The notes below the pieces were generated by a model, which was not told the origin of the DNA, did not search any database, and saw only the letters and a program-made list of their open reading frames with translations. Shown here in pieces: positions 46,020 through 57,029 of a stretch of DNA of 64,000 nt (position 1 is its first letter; each line of letters begins with the position of its first letter). The stretch comes from Atrina japonica (lineage: Eukaryota; Mollusca; Bivalvia; Pterioida; Pinnidae). The stretch is from NCBI GenBank assembly GCA_030159075.1, contig BROG01000239.1:62001-126000 (forward strand). Direction: 5' to 3'. The translations under genes and the position numbers were made by a program.

Positions 46020-46865
46020 ATTAGATGTGCAAATGGTCTCAACATGAAGAACAATTTCGAATCCAAAACGGGATAAGATCAGGTGTCTGGAAAGAGTCAG
46101 CATCTTCTGCTGGCATGCCACACCCGTCGCAAATGTTCCATACAAACCTTTCTAGTTCGATGATCTGGTCAAATTCGGTAAAAACGTCAAGTTTGGTGAT
46201 GAGGTCAAGTTCGGTAAAAAGCATGATTGGTGAAACGGAGTCACTCTCTGTGGCCGTGATCCAGAATACTATCTAATGTCTCTGAGAGGGGGACTTCATA
46301 ATGTTTAACAAGATCCCCGTATCGACCATAAAACTTCTTAAACGACGACTCCAAGCGTTCAACATCGTAACCTTGTGTAAGTAGTTTATTGGCTAGTCGT
46401 TTAGCTCTCAGAATAAAACATTTATAGGGAGAGCATGCCCTGGCATAACATATAAGTTGTGAAATGAAAACGCCATAGGCAGGAGAAGATGGAATATTAC
46501 GACTTAGAATCGGGAAGTTTGTGATATGGAAATTGAAATCGTCTCGTTTGTCATAGAGGGATGTGTGAAGTTGACCGTCTTTACCAATCGACAGGAGTAA
46601 ATCTAAGTAAGAAGAAGATGTGTTGCTCTCTGTCGTCTCATTGATCTCTAGCTCAACAGGATACATCTGGCCGAGGTAATTCTGACATTCTGAATTATTT
46701 ATGGACAGAACATTGTCTATATACCTGTAAGTAAAATCGAACCGAGATGCTAACTGTTTGTTTCCTTTGGAGAACAGAGACTATATAAATTCCGCTTCAT
46801 ATGAATACAAAAATATGTCAGCCAAGAGAGGTGCACAATTGGTACACATTGGAATGCCGATAATC
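46020..46865 (-). pseudogene. Second-family Penelope-like RT, C-terminal part
   Basis: Minus strand: motif-B region (CTNCAPLLADIFLYS) near 46835, motif C as YIDNVLSINN near 46715 (catalytic second Asp replaced by Asn), then an open stretch 46666-46241 with LYDKRDDFNF and KFYGRYGDLVKHYEV. The tail to 46020 has 15-18 base direct repeats (GGTCAAGTTCGGTAAA). It meets the next RT head to head at 46866. Confidence 0.75.
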
Positions 46866-46869
46866 TGTT

Positions 46870-47700
46870 GAAATTAAAGATACAACAGAATCAAGCACAC
46901 ACGCTTCATACTTACAACAAACTGTTGGCATTCCTATGGGAACCAAATGTGCCCTTTTATTGGCCGACCTCTTCATTTATCCAGACGAAGCAAACTTCAT
47001 TTAGAAACTGCTGAATCAAAAGAAGAAAAACTTAGCGGTGTCCTTTAATTTGACATTTAGATATATCAGCGAAGTAGAAATTAAAGATACAACAGAATCA
47101 AGCACACACGCGTCATACTTAGACATTTTACTTAATATCAACAGAGACGGGAAATTAACAACTAAGCTATACGACAAACGCGACGATTTCGGCTTTCCCA
47201 TCGAAAATTTTCCACATTTAAGTATAAATATCCTTCAGTCACCCGCATATGGAGTTTATATTTCACAAATGGTCCGATATGCCAGGGCGTGTACAACATA
47301 TGAAGATTTCATATACAGAGGTAAACTACTCACTGACAAATTATTGACACAGGGATATCGAAAACCGAGTTTAATGTCAACGTTCCGCAAATTTTATGGT
47401 CGGTATAATAGTCTTGTTTGCGATTACTCTGTTCCACTAAGTGAAATGTTGAGTTGCCTTTTCGTTGGCGGTTGTTGAGACGTCTGTACCAATTGTGACG
47501 AGGATACACTCCTCACGTATTTCATTGGACTTGACTGTGGACTCACGGCGGGTGTGACCGGTCGACAGGGGATGCTTACTCCTCCATGACACCTGATCCC
47601 ACCTCTTGGTTTCCAGAGGTTCGTGCTTGTCCATTTTTATCGGCTTTGTATCTATGTCCTGGATATTCTATTGATTTATACTTTGGTATCTGAGATTTTA
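46870..47700 (+). pseudogene. Penelope-like RT, C-terminal part with full tail
   Basis: A motif-B scrap near 46930 (frame broken), then open 47038-47478. A deletion has removed the YIDD motif (FRYIS joins straight to the downstream EVEIKDTTES block). C-terminal blocks KLYDKRDDFGFPIENF, RACTTYEDF and KFYGRYNSLVCDYSVPLSE are intact to the stop at 47478. The tail runs to about 47700. The best preserved C-terminus of the family in the window. Confidence 0.8.
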
Positions 47701-48189
47701 TTATACTACAATCTTGATCACGAAGGGAAAAAGCTGAAAAAAATCAGACCCGAAAAGATTAAAAATAAATATTCTATCTTGTGACGTAATGAAAATAAAT
47801 AATCTGACTAAAAATTGCAAGGCTCTCCTATCTGAATCACAAAGTCGTCCCCTAAGGTTATATAACGTTTTAAGCAATAGAAAATTTAAATCATATTGAA
47901 TAGAAATTTAAAATGCATCCATTTAATAAACAGCGAGTATATGCCCAATTTCTGGCAATATGAGTCACTATAGTAGCCTCTCAAGGTAATTTCGATGTAG
48001 ATGTGTCATCATTTTTGTCACGCCATCATATTACCGAAAAATCGCCCTTTTGCTTATCAGTAATTGTGTCGTTTCATATTTTACACGGTGTTCTAAAATT
48101 CGAAAACTAAATGATAGATATCCAAAGTTATTCAGTACAAACTGTCCGAGTGCCTGTTTATGTACGTAGGCCAAATATATATTAATCTT

Positions 48190-48320
48190 GATAAGTCCAG
48201 AAAAAAAGTTGGGAAAACCAAATTTTAAGTTGGAAAAGCCAAGAAAAAAGTTGGAAAAGTCAACTTTAAAGTCGGAAATTATAAGACAAAAATTGGAAAA
48301 GCCAAGTTTTGAACGGTGTT
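48190..48320. repeat. Short imperfect repeats of an AAGTTGGAAAAGCCAA unit
   Basis: Four or five variants of the 16-22 base unit. The same kind of GTTGGAA repeats lie in intron 2 of genes A-C (3320-3430, 15440-15550, 39720-39840). Confidence 0.55.
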
Positions 48321-48469
48321 GCCCAAATCAAATATGTTCATGCAGAGATCTACCAAAAAGTCAATAGGGATGAAATTTTCAGGTTGACCCTTATAGGAGT
48401 TAATTTTGGGTTTTATCTGGGTGACCGTTATGGCCCTCAGGGCATCTTGTTACTTTATATGGAATGATT

Positions 48470-49150
48470 AGTTACTAAAGTAATATTTGGCACTGATAAC
48501 ACCATTTAAATTCTAAATTTTTGAAAAGCTAAGATAGTAATCTTTTTTTCAGTGGTTACTCTCCGTTTAGCATTATAACTTATAATATGTATATATATTT
48601 ATATATTATAATATTTATAACCACTAGGTCATTGCCACTGCTGGTGGACCGTTTGAGTCCCCGAGGGTATACATAAACCTAGTACCTGGTATTTCGTATC
48701 AGCTGATAATTTTATACTAAAGTAATATTTGGCACTGATAACACCAATGAATTCTAAATTTTTCAAAAGCTAAGATAGTAATCTTTTTTTCAGTGGTTAC
48801 TCCCTTTAGCATTATACCTTTCTTTATAATATTCAATACCACTAGGTCATTGCCACTGCTGGTCGACCGTTTGAGTCGCCGAGGGTATACATAAACCTAG
48901 TACCTGTAATTTCGTATCAGCTGATAATCTTATACTAAAGTAATATATTGCACTGGTAACACCAATAAACTCTCAAGATTTAAAAAGTTAAGATATTTTT
49001 TTACAGTGGTTACGCTTAGATGGATTTGGCTGTTGGTTTGGATTTGTTGTTTGGCCTTGTATTTTACCACTTTCCCTTCAGAAAATCTATTTAAAACTGG
49101 AGCTCAACTGATGAAGTCTAATTAACAGACACGATCGTTTTGAGGATTAT
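48470..49150 (+). mobile_element. Retrozyme array: three units, two without ribozyme
   Basis: CTAAAGTAATAT recurs near 48475, 48718 and 48936, and the CCACTAGGTCATTGCCACTG block at 48621 and 48839. In units 1 and 2 about 130 bases holding the hammerhead are deleted between GGTTACTC and TTTAGCATTATA. Unit 3 is full length and ends with the hammerhead at 49098-49145. Confidence 0.7.
49098..49145 (+). ncRNA. Hammerhead ribozyme motif, decayed
   Basis: GAGCTCAACTGATGAAGTC is intact. The later part reads GACACGATCGTTTTGAGG: GAAA has become GACA and the cleavage GTC is GTT, so cleavage is unlikely. Confidence 0.6.
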
Positions 49151-49369
49151 AACGCTGACATTATGGTTTATAATGTTTATGAAGAAGTTAAATCCATTCA
49201 CTATAATGAAGTTACGAAAATCTTTTTCAAAGAGAAAGTAACTATCTGTCAGATAGAGTGCATGTTACCATGTACACAACTACAGGTACAACTAACACTC
49301 CATATAACTCGACTGACATGGTGGACTAATCCCCCAGGAAGAAAATAACCAGGTACTCTAATATTGACG

Positions 49370-50560
49370 GCACAAAGGGCCGACTTTTATTCAAAATCGT
49401 TCAGATACATAGGTTACAGCAAATGTTCAACCAGTCCTTTATCTTTACTCCTTACCGATATACTGACAACCCTTGAGGAGAAAAATTAGCAATACTAGTC
49501 AGTTGCCTATTCCAGAAGCGGTGTAAATCAGATGTGGATACTTTAAGAAAAAATTCTAAACAGATTTTAGAAAATCTAAAGATATACATAGCATGAGTCA
49601 TACTCCTGTTACAGCACATGTGATTAAAGAGAGATAACTCGCATTCACGGCAAGTAAGCTTGAATGTTTGGTGTAGTGAGAGGCATACTGGTCAGTTGCT
49701 TATTCCAGGAGCCGGCCTGGCTCAGTCGGTAGCGCGCTCGACTCTGGATCGTGAGGTCGTGAGTTCGAGTCCCGCCGGCGACAGGTTGGTTTCCTGTCTT
49801 CCGGATGAGGCAGCAAAAACTTGAGGTCCCGTGTCACAGTAGGTATTGGCACGTTAAAGAACCCTCACTGCTCAATGGCCGTAAATGCCGAGCATAGGCC
49901 AAAATTTAAAGCCCTTCACCGCCATTTGGTCACGTCTCCATATGAGTGAAATATTCATGAGTGGACGTTTAACAACAATAAACAAACAATAAACAAACAA
50001 AGCTTATTCCAGGTGTGTAAATCAGATGTGGATACTAAAAAAAATTAAATTTCTAAACGGTTTTTAGAAAATCTCAAAACACACTATTTTCTCAAACTCA
50101 TAGTGTCAAAACACACGACAAGTAAGCTTGAATTTTTGGTGTAGTGAGCGGCATGTTGTGAAGGAGCAGTCATTAATGTTGAATTTGACAAATATTTTTT
50201 TTACAAAATGGCATACACCTTGCTAAGGACTGTCAGTGCTGAGATGGGAAAGGAGTTGCATATTGCTTAAGAGACGATCGAAGCGCTCTTCATCATGTTT
50301 TGACTTCTATGGGATACCTCGAGCATCTTTACGGCTTAATTCAACATGTCTGACTGTAATATGACAAGGAGGCGCTGCGTCATTTGACCTTACCGGGTCA
50401 TGTTACAGGAACACCTGCAGAAGGGTACTGATAATGTCTAACGGCCCTAAGTAGTTTCAAACTTCTAGAGTAATAGACTACTGGTTATATTGATACTTAT
50501 TTCGTCTAACACCACTCTGAATCTATATATAAATACACTGCCTTTGAAAAAGGCCGAAAA
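49370..50560 (+). pseudogene. Penelope-like RT scraps split by a SINE
   Basis: 49430-49570 reads as the LSLLLTD and CGVNQMWIL-type blocks of the RT N-terminal half. The part at 50010-50090 repeats the same region, and 50485-50540 matches a later block. Heavily broken. Confidence 0.5.
49710..50001 (+). mobile_element. Full-length tRNA-derived SINE with target duplications
   Basis: Starts with a tRNA-like head: A box TGGCTCAGTCGGTAGCG and B box GAGTTCGAGTCCCGCC. Then a central domain (GGCACGTTAAAGAACCCTC; CATAGGCCAAAATTT) and a tail ending AACAATAAACAAACAA. Flanked by direct repeats GCTTATTCCAGG at 49698-49709 and 50002-50013. Inserted into an RT relic. The reference copy for the SINE fragments elsewhere in the window. 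Confidence 0.85.
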
Positions 50561-51489
50561 AGGCGGACATCGAAGGGTAGAATGTAAACAAAAGTGCCAA
50601 GATAACAGCTATCATCACTCGAATTTCCGCGGGATTAATTTGAAAAGATTTTTACTGAATAAATCAGTATTATAATGAAACATTATTGTATCAGAGATAA
50701 GAGATTGTATTGGTCTCTGTCAATTGTTTACAATTGTTAATAGGTGCGTTGTTCAAATACAATTATGCCTTATGTGTTAACTTTGCTAGTGGTATATAAT
50801 ATTAAAATGACAATGGGGAACGAGAGCTACCAGATTCTTGTACCATCAAAATATTATGTTGTCATGGGTTCCAATAAATCTTGAAAAAGGGGTTTCATTA
50901 AACGTCTTTCCAAATGGTATTAAATTCCTTCTCTTGATAAACATTTGCTGTGTTTTGGGCATAATGCATTATCGGAATTTCGTGCAAATCTACCCGACAT
51001 TTTACTTCTAGTAAATAGAATATACGCATTCCCTCATTCTGAAATAGGTTATCAAGTATTTATGTATACTTTACAATCTCATATTTAGAACAATTTGTTC
51101 TTAATCTAGATAGAAGGCTCTGAAAATAGTCTTTCGGTGTCATAAATTAATGTATGAACTTCCAAATAGATCTGACTTAGGTCATAACCAAACGTATTTG
51201 ATTGAGCCCTCTGCAAACTAGTGGTTGGATGATATTGGTGTCACAGATCAAGCCCAGAGAATGGCCATTGGTCAGTCAACAAACAGAGTTTGGTGAACGT
51301 AGAAAACGTGTCCATTCATCACACTTTTAGAAACTGTATAAGGCGACTGATATTATTTATTTAAGAAAATCGTGTACGTTCTTTAAAAATCCTATTGCTA
51401 CAAAACATGCTGCTCTAAATAAAGATGGAACATAACAGGAATCTGTAGGTATACTCCGTTTAATGTTGCTAACAATACCATAGTTATAT

Positions 51490-51538
51490 GTCAAAAACAT
51501 GCTCAAGATGGTCGTTTCTCTCAATACGACTTCATAAG
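51490..51538 (-). ncRNA. Decayed hammerhead motif, second lineage
   Basis: Same sequence as 25690-25738, with CTTATGA in place of CTGATGA. Not expected to cleave. Confidence 0.55.
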
Positions 51539-51632
51539 TTGAGCTCAAATTTAATATAAGGGTTGTATCCCACTACTGTTTAATCTAACACTTTCACAGC
51601 TAGAAATACAATCTCCTGGCACACTACAATAC

Positions 51633-51995
51633 TTGCATTTCACTTATCAGGGTCAACAACTTTATAGCGAACACAATTATTATTACAAGAATCAAGGGCA
51701 ACGTTTTGCACTGGTAGACGGAATTGTGTATTTATTTAAAGGAAACAAAACTAAATTACAAGAGATGACAATTATGATCATTACTGAAACGGTCAACAAA
51801 CTTTCATATTTCTTGAGAATCATTCCAAAATATGGTGCTGTGGACATTAAATTGTTTAAATATTATTACAAATACACATTTAACCTTAAGCATCCTGGAT
51901 TCATGAATACAAGTAATATATACCGGTGCATGTTATGTTTGGTTTTACATCTCGTCAATAATTTGTCACTTATATTGATATGTCACCTGTTATAG
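51633..51995 (+). CDS. Unrecognised 120-codon frame, copy of 25827
   Basis: Frame starts MHFTYQGQQLYSEHNYYYK as in the first copy. Differences are mostly residue-changing. No motif recognised. Real coding status doubtful. Confidence 0.25.
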   Translation: MHFTYQGQQLYSEHNYYYKNQGQRFALVDGIVYLFKGNKTKLQEMTIMIITETVNKLSYFLRIIPKYGAVDIKLFKYYYKYTFNLKHPGFMNTSNIYRCMLCLVLHLVNNLSLILICHLL

Positions 51996-52490
51996 GTGAC
52001 GTTCTACTAATTATAGCCCTTTACGTGCAACGTATTCCGCGACACAAGGCCTCGGTTTTCAAAATATGGGAAAAACAGTGCGCTCTACCACTTGACTACC
52101 ACAAGCGGTGTGTATGCTATGCGCTTGGTGTTTTGTAAACATTACGGTCAAGCTTATCTATAAAGGACTTTAACGGGTCAAAGAATTACTAAACTCTAGA
52201 GCAGGTTTTACCGCAAGTATTTGATTGAAGACCGACCAACCTTGTTTGGATGTAATACTGTACAGGTACATTAACGTAAAACAATCATATTAAATTAACG
52301 GTTATATTTTTGCTTGAGTCATTACTCTTTAATGTTGCATTGTTTTATGCTTATTGTTTGGGATGCACTAAAATGATCGGTCGGACATGAACCCTTGACT
52401 GTTTTGATGCAAATTTCCAAAACTGATGACTCAATTCATATGATTTCAGTTAGATAAAGTTACAAAGAATTGTTTTTTACCATTTAAGCA

Positions 52491-52521
52491 TATCTCTCTC
52501 TCTCTCTGTCTCTCTCTCTTA
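52491..52521. repeat. TC microsatellite
   Basis: Short run of TC units with one G interruption. Confidence 0.7.
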
Positions 52522-52741
52522 AAAGCACACAGAGCAAATTATTTAATGAGTGTATTTAATATATTTCTGATATTTCTATACCTTGTGTTGACATTATTGT
52601 ATTGAAAATTTTTAAAAAATGAAAAAAATAATCATTCTAGCATATTGTTGATTTATGCAGTTTCTGAAGTGGCAAAACGTAAAATACATCAATGGCATTT
52701 CAGTTGTGTTCATAAATGAAGTCAGAACTGAATATGTCTTA

Positions 52742-53005
52742 AGCCCCGTTCACACGATCAACGTTTTCTTTGTCAAAGTCTGTTTAAGAAAACTTAATCA
52801 AAGTTTTTATTGATGAAGTCACCCGTTCACATTATCAAAGTTTTTTGAGCGACTTGTACAACAAAATACGGGGACCATGCGCTTGTCACATGTAAACATT
52901 GATTACGTCATATCGAATATCTGCTTTGATTGGCCGAATTCCATCAAAGAACAGTTTGCTTAAAAAAACTTTGACCAAAAAATTTTTGATCGTGTAAATG
53001 GGGCT
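52742..53005. mobile_element. Harbinger-type MITE
   Basis: Terminal inverted repeats start AGCCCCGTTCACACGATC and end with the near complement GATCGTGTAAATGGGGCT. Flanked by TTA at 52739-52741 and 53006-53008. A three-base TTA duplication and about 264 bases fit a PIF/Harbinger-derived MITE. A second inverted pair lies inside (CAAAGTTTTT and AAAAACTTTG). No transposase. Confidence 0.75.
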
Positions 53006-53409
53006 TTAGCATATTCAATAAGTTGTCCCATTTGATTTTTTTATCCCGCAGTGTCAGGTTTTCCTGACCTACGTTTCATATTTCTAAATGTTCTTAAATA
53101 TTTACAGTAAATATATATCTTGGGGCAAAGACATTGAAACCTTTCTTTGACATAATGGAGTCTGTTAAAAATTGAAATGTTCTACTTACTTTTGAAAACT
53201 ATTTTTACAGGTTTTTTATTAAATGTAAGTCGTTATTTTATTAAATCACTGTGACCCCAAAGATAAATATTTTTGAATCCCAAGTTAAATTTTAAAATTT
53301 TAAAAATAAAAGAAACTTACATGATAGATCTCTAACATATACCAATGATAAATCTATCGATACATAGACAATTTAAATCACAGCTATTTCAAATACATCT
53401 AAGGCCTAT

Positions 53410-53565
53410 TAAATAACTCATAAACATTTACCTTTATCTTTGAGGTGTTGGTTATGCTTATAAACGCATACGCATTTACCTCTATTTTGAAGGTGTCAGT
53501 TATCCTCATAACTCATACGCATTTACCTCTATTTTGGAGGTGTCGGTTATCCTCATACTGGTAGC
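53410..53565. repeat. Tandem repeat, about 48 bp, three units
   Basis: CGCATTTACCTCTATTTT at 53469 and 53518 and a diverged first unit near 53425. The minus strand translates to repeats of YEDNxHLQNRGKCV, and the units keep that reading apart from one stop. Confidence 0.65.
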
Positions 53566-53728
53566 TAGAATTAAACACAGACTTTGGATAACCGTCATCA
53601 GTGTCATTGTGACTGTCAACTTCAAAGTTACCAGAGTTATTGGTTCTCTCTCGCTTTGAGATGGAATCACAATTTCGTGCGGATGATTCAGGTTTATAGT
53701 TATTCAAGGGAAATAGTTCTGTCTTCAT
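53513..53728 (-). CDS. Possible terminal exon, Ser/Asn/Asp-rich tail
   Basis: Minus-strand frame of 71 codons from an ATG at 53728, rich in Ser, Asn, Asp and Arg, ending in YEDNRHLQNRGKCV inside the tandem repeat. A possible acceptor (AAATCAG) lies a few bases before the ATG. It resembles a cytoplasmic tail in composition, but no family is recognised and no upstream exon is seen. Could be chance. Confidence 0.25.
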   Translation of the reverse strand: MKTELFPLNNYKPESSARNCDSISKRERTNNSGNFEVDSHNDTDDGYPKSVFNSSYQYEDNRHLQNRGKCV

Positions 53729-54074
53729 TGAATTTCTGATTTACAATTGCCAACAAAATGTCGACTGCATGCCTGTGATGAGGCAAAGGATCATATCCTA
53801 GTGGACGGCGTATCATAGAAATTTTATTTAGATCGTTATTTTAGTTTCTATTTTAGTTTGAAAATGTTCAAATGAAATATCTTACATCCATGGATATTTG
53901 TTTGGATTGGGTTTTTTTTTCTAGAATCAGATTTGCATGTCACAACGCACCAATATTTTCTTTTTTTGATGTAGGAAGTAGATTTATTTTGATTCCGTTT
54001 TCCAATCATGATTTTTTCGTATTTCCCGTTACAAAAACGACGTATAGGGAGGAAGTACCACCCTTTCTTTAGCC

Positions 54075-54170
54075 ATTATAAAATCTCAGATACTAAAGTA
54101 TAAATCTACAGTATGTCCAGGATACATATACAAATCTGGTTATATCAGACAAACACGGACCCCAATAAAC
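54075..54170 (-). mobile_element. Retroelement tail scrap
   Basis: AAATCTCAGATACTAAAGTA and CAGACAAACACGGACCCC match the Penelope-like 3' tail in minus orientation. Nothing of the RT remains. Confidence 0.45.
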
Positions 54171-54179
54171 AGACAATAT

Positions 54180-55640
54180 ACCAGCGATATTTATCGTGTT
54201 TGGACGACTATTATCTTGTACAAACCATAGGATTCTATGCAGACAAAGGTCATACATATTGATGACCTAAGAAACGAAGAAATCGTAGATTGTAATGTCG
54301 GTTTATTCTTACAAATAAGAATATAAATATTGAATTCTGCATGTACCAGTAAGTTGCATCTTAAAAGGGTATTCGCTTTCCAAAAAAAATCGCTTTGTTA
54401 CTAGTAAGATTGATTGATGTACATTAACAAATCAAGAGATATACAATGGCATAAAATCATTTTATCCTATAATTAAAGCCAAAAGTATTGTAAATCATTT
54501 AAGTCACGAATATCAAACATGTGATTTTGTTTTGCTGATGTTGGACTTATAATTTATTGTTGAAATGACGTCACACGCCTTATACATCTTACATATTTCT
54601 TAGATATTCTTGGGCAAAGTGGCGGCCCCAAAATTGTTAAACATACATTACATTTAAAGTATAAATTAATTCAGGAGTTATAAAACATTACCGGATACGC
54701 AGAAAAGATGGTTGGTATCTTGAAATGCAGGTTGTATTGAAATCGAAAAGTTTCTCAGATTCGTTTTATTTTAATCATCGACCAAATACGAACTATATTT
54801 TGAGACACTAATCATCTATTCTCATTTTATTTCTAAATATTTCGTGAAAATAAGGTCAAGTTCCGTGTCGTATGCATATACAAATAGTGAGGGCGAATTG
54901 ATCAATTGCCAAAATGGGTTTCTAAACCAATTTTCACAAAAGTAATAGGAATTTTACAATCGGTATGCCTGTCAATATCTGTCTTCACTTTCTGTTATTG
55001 TCCATCAACATACATATTAAAAACAAAGAACAAAGTTTGGAAAAACAGCTAAAACCCCTTTAAATTTAACATATACTTCTATCAATACATTAAGTCAGAT
55101 TTTGAAACTCGATTCATACATTACAAGAAGAAAACGTAAATTTACGTTATTTCGCTTTCAATCTTTCCTAAGGTATAACTGGACTTTGAATCGAAATGTG
55201 GCAGTTGGTCTGTAAGATACAACAGTTATTGCATTACGTTATACGTGCATTTGTGCACGAACGATGAGTATTTTGGTAACAGATGAGATAAGATAACAGA
55301 TTGATATTTACATTGGAATCCCCTGAACAATTCAAATAAATTGTGCAAGTAATTATCAACAAAGTATTGTCTTAGCATTGCATTTTTACGTGAAAGGTCT
55401 GTGACAAAACGTCATTGCCACAAAGTAGACTAAATTTTATATCGCATTTTTTATGATTGGGATCAGAAGCATGACTCCTCTTACCTCATTCCACATAAAA
55501 TGTGTGGTAAGGCTGAAGATTTATATATAGACCTATCCTATTACTACGGGATATCCGGGATTCGAGATCACTCAAATTAATTAACAAATATATCTTACTG
55601 TAACAATAAAAATCCTATGTTCAATATTGACACAACTGAG
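54180..55640. other. No gene seen
   Basis: AT-rich non-coding sequence without long frames. A stretch near 54820-55080 resembles the fast-decaying intron 1 blocks at 5580-5830 and 18110-18350 (TTTCGTGAAAATAAGGTC, GTATGCATA), so it is an old repeat. Confidence 0.4.
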
Positions 55641-55644
55641 ATTC

Positions 55645-55753
<109 letters not shown>

Positions 55754-56054
55754 GTTTATGTGGGTGATCCTTTTAATTGCCATTCAGAATATATTCACTT
55801 AAGTTTTCCGTATGTAAATAAAACGTTTACTGAGGGTATCAATTATTCACAAACAAAAAGATTGCATATTGACACAATATAAATTTATATATGTTTTCAT
55901 AACGCGGTCATTAGTAGTTTCAACTAAAAGAAAAACCAGCGAGTACTACAAAGTCGACACTTAGGGCACGATTCAGATATTCAGTAGGGTGAATTCTGTC
56001 TAATCAACACTAGTTTTTCATCATGCCTATAAAGACTAAAGTGCATATCCCTGT

Positions 56055-56459
56055 TTGCATGTCAATTCGACGATGAAAACTCAGGTTTATACCCGGCCGT
56101 TAGGAGAAGTCATCTCCTCCATTACACTGATCTCAACCTGGTATTTTGTCTACATGCGACTAACAGTATGGTCCGACTGTTTTATATTTTATATTAATTT
56201 TATTTCGCTAATTTCCTTGTACATGGAGACGATCCTTTATTTTAACTGCTATGCCAATGCATACATACATAAACGAACTCGTCACGATATCGCTCTAATA
56301 AATGTAGGACAAGGTTTAGGATACGGATCTAGGACACGAGTATTGAACGTAACCATTAAATTCATAAACAGCTGTAGACGCACATATACCTGTACAATTG
56401 ACAAAAATGTCAAGATTTCGCTGAGCACTCTAATCTCTAATAGCTTTAACCCTATGTGA
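56055..56459 (+). CDS. Unrecognised 134-codon frame
   Basis: Open frame from an ATG at 56055 to a stop at 56457. A hydrophobic stretch of about 30 residues lies in the first half and a basic Arg/Lys-rich region in the second. No recognised domain, no second copy in the window, no clear splice sites. May be a chance frame. Confidence 0.2.
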   Translation: MHVNSTMKTQVYTRPLGEVISSITLISTWYFVYMRLTVWSDCFIFYINFISLISLYMETILYFNCYANAYIHKRTRHDIALINVGQGLGYGSRTRVLNVTIKFINSCRRTYTCTIDKNVKISLSTLISNSFNPM

Positions 56460-56540
56460 TTATACTTGTGGAAACAAATTTTAAAAATCTAGCTGTGAAC
56501 AATGGGAGATAAATCTTAAGCTGTAATAAATAGAGATTCC

Positions 56541-56677
56541 ACAACGAGTGTTAGTTGATTATTATGTTTATCTAACTCGAGTTAGTTAATTTTCAAAATA
56601 TGAAAAGATACCGGGTTTACCGAATTTTGAAAATTAACTAGTTAGATAAACATGATAATCAACTTACACGAGTTGTT
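56541..56677. repeat. Foldback element
   Basis: Arms about 56541-56603 and 56624-56677 are inverted repeats (left starts CAACGAGTGTTAGTTGATTA) around a loop of about 20 bases. The left arm also holds the palindrome CTAACTCGAGTTAG. No other copy in the window. Confidence 0.7.
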
Positions 56678-57029
56678 GAATTTGTTTCTACTATAACTGC
56701 AAACCGCTGATTGGGTTATTACCCTACATCACGTCTAGACACTATTGAGTTTGGACTGTCATGATCGTGTCAAACGTGTACGTCACTTCAATCTCTTCAT
56801 TCATCGGAAGGTTGGTGATTATGTCATTTAGTGTTTATGACGTCACTTAGAACAGACCTGTTGGTTATTTGTAAATAAATACAAATCGACTGCAATTCCC
56901 TTCATTGAAAGTATATAGAGCGATATATTGTATGTTCTCTAAATGCAGTCGCGTGCCCCGAGTATTGACCACTTTACTATTCAGCGTAAGAATATATGAA
57001 CGAATCAATAAATAATAGAACATCACATG

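Larger units (their letters stand above)
51130..52275. repeat. 1.1-kb duplicated block, copy 2
   Basis: Counterpart of 25310-26410, with a tRNA-like complement near 52075-52105 and about 45 extra bases near 52125-52175. Confidence 0.65.

Noticed and set aside
53410..53565. CRISPR-like repeats
   Set aside because: Three head-to-tail units without spacers in a eukaryotic sequence; an ordinary tandem repeat.
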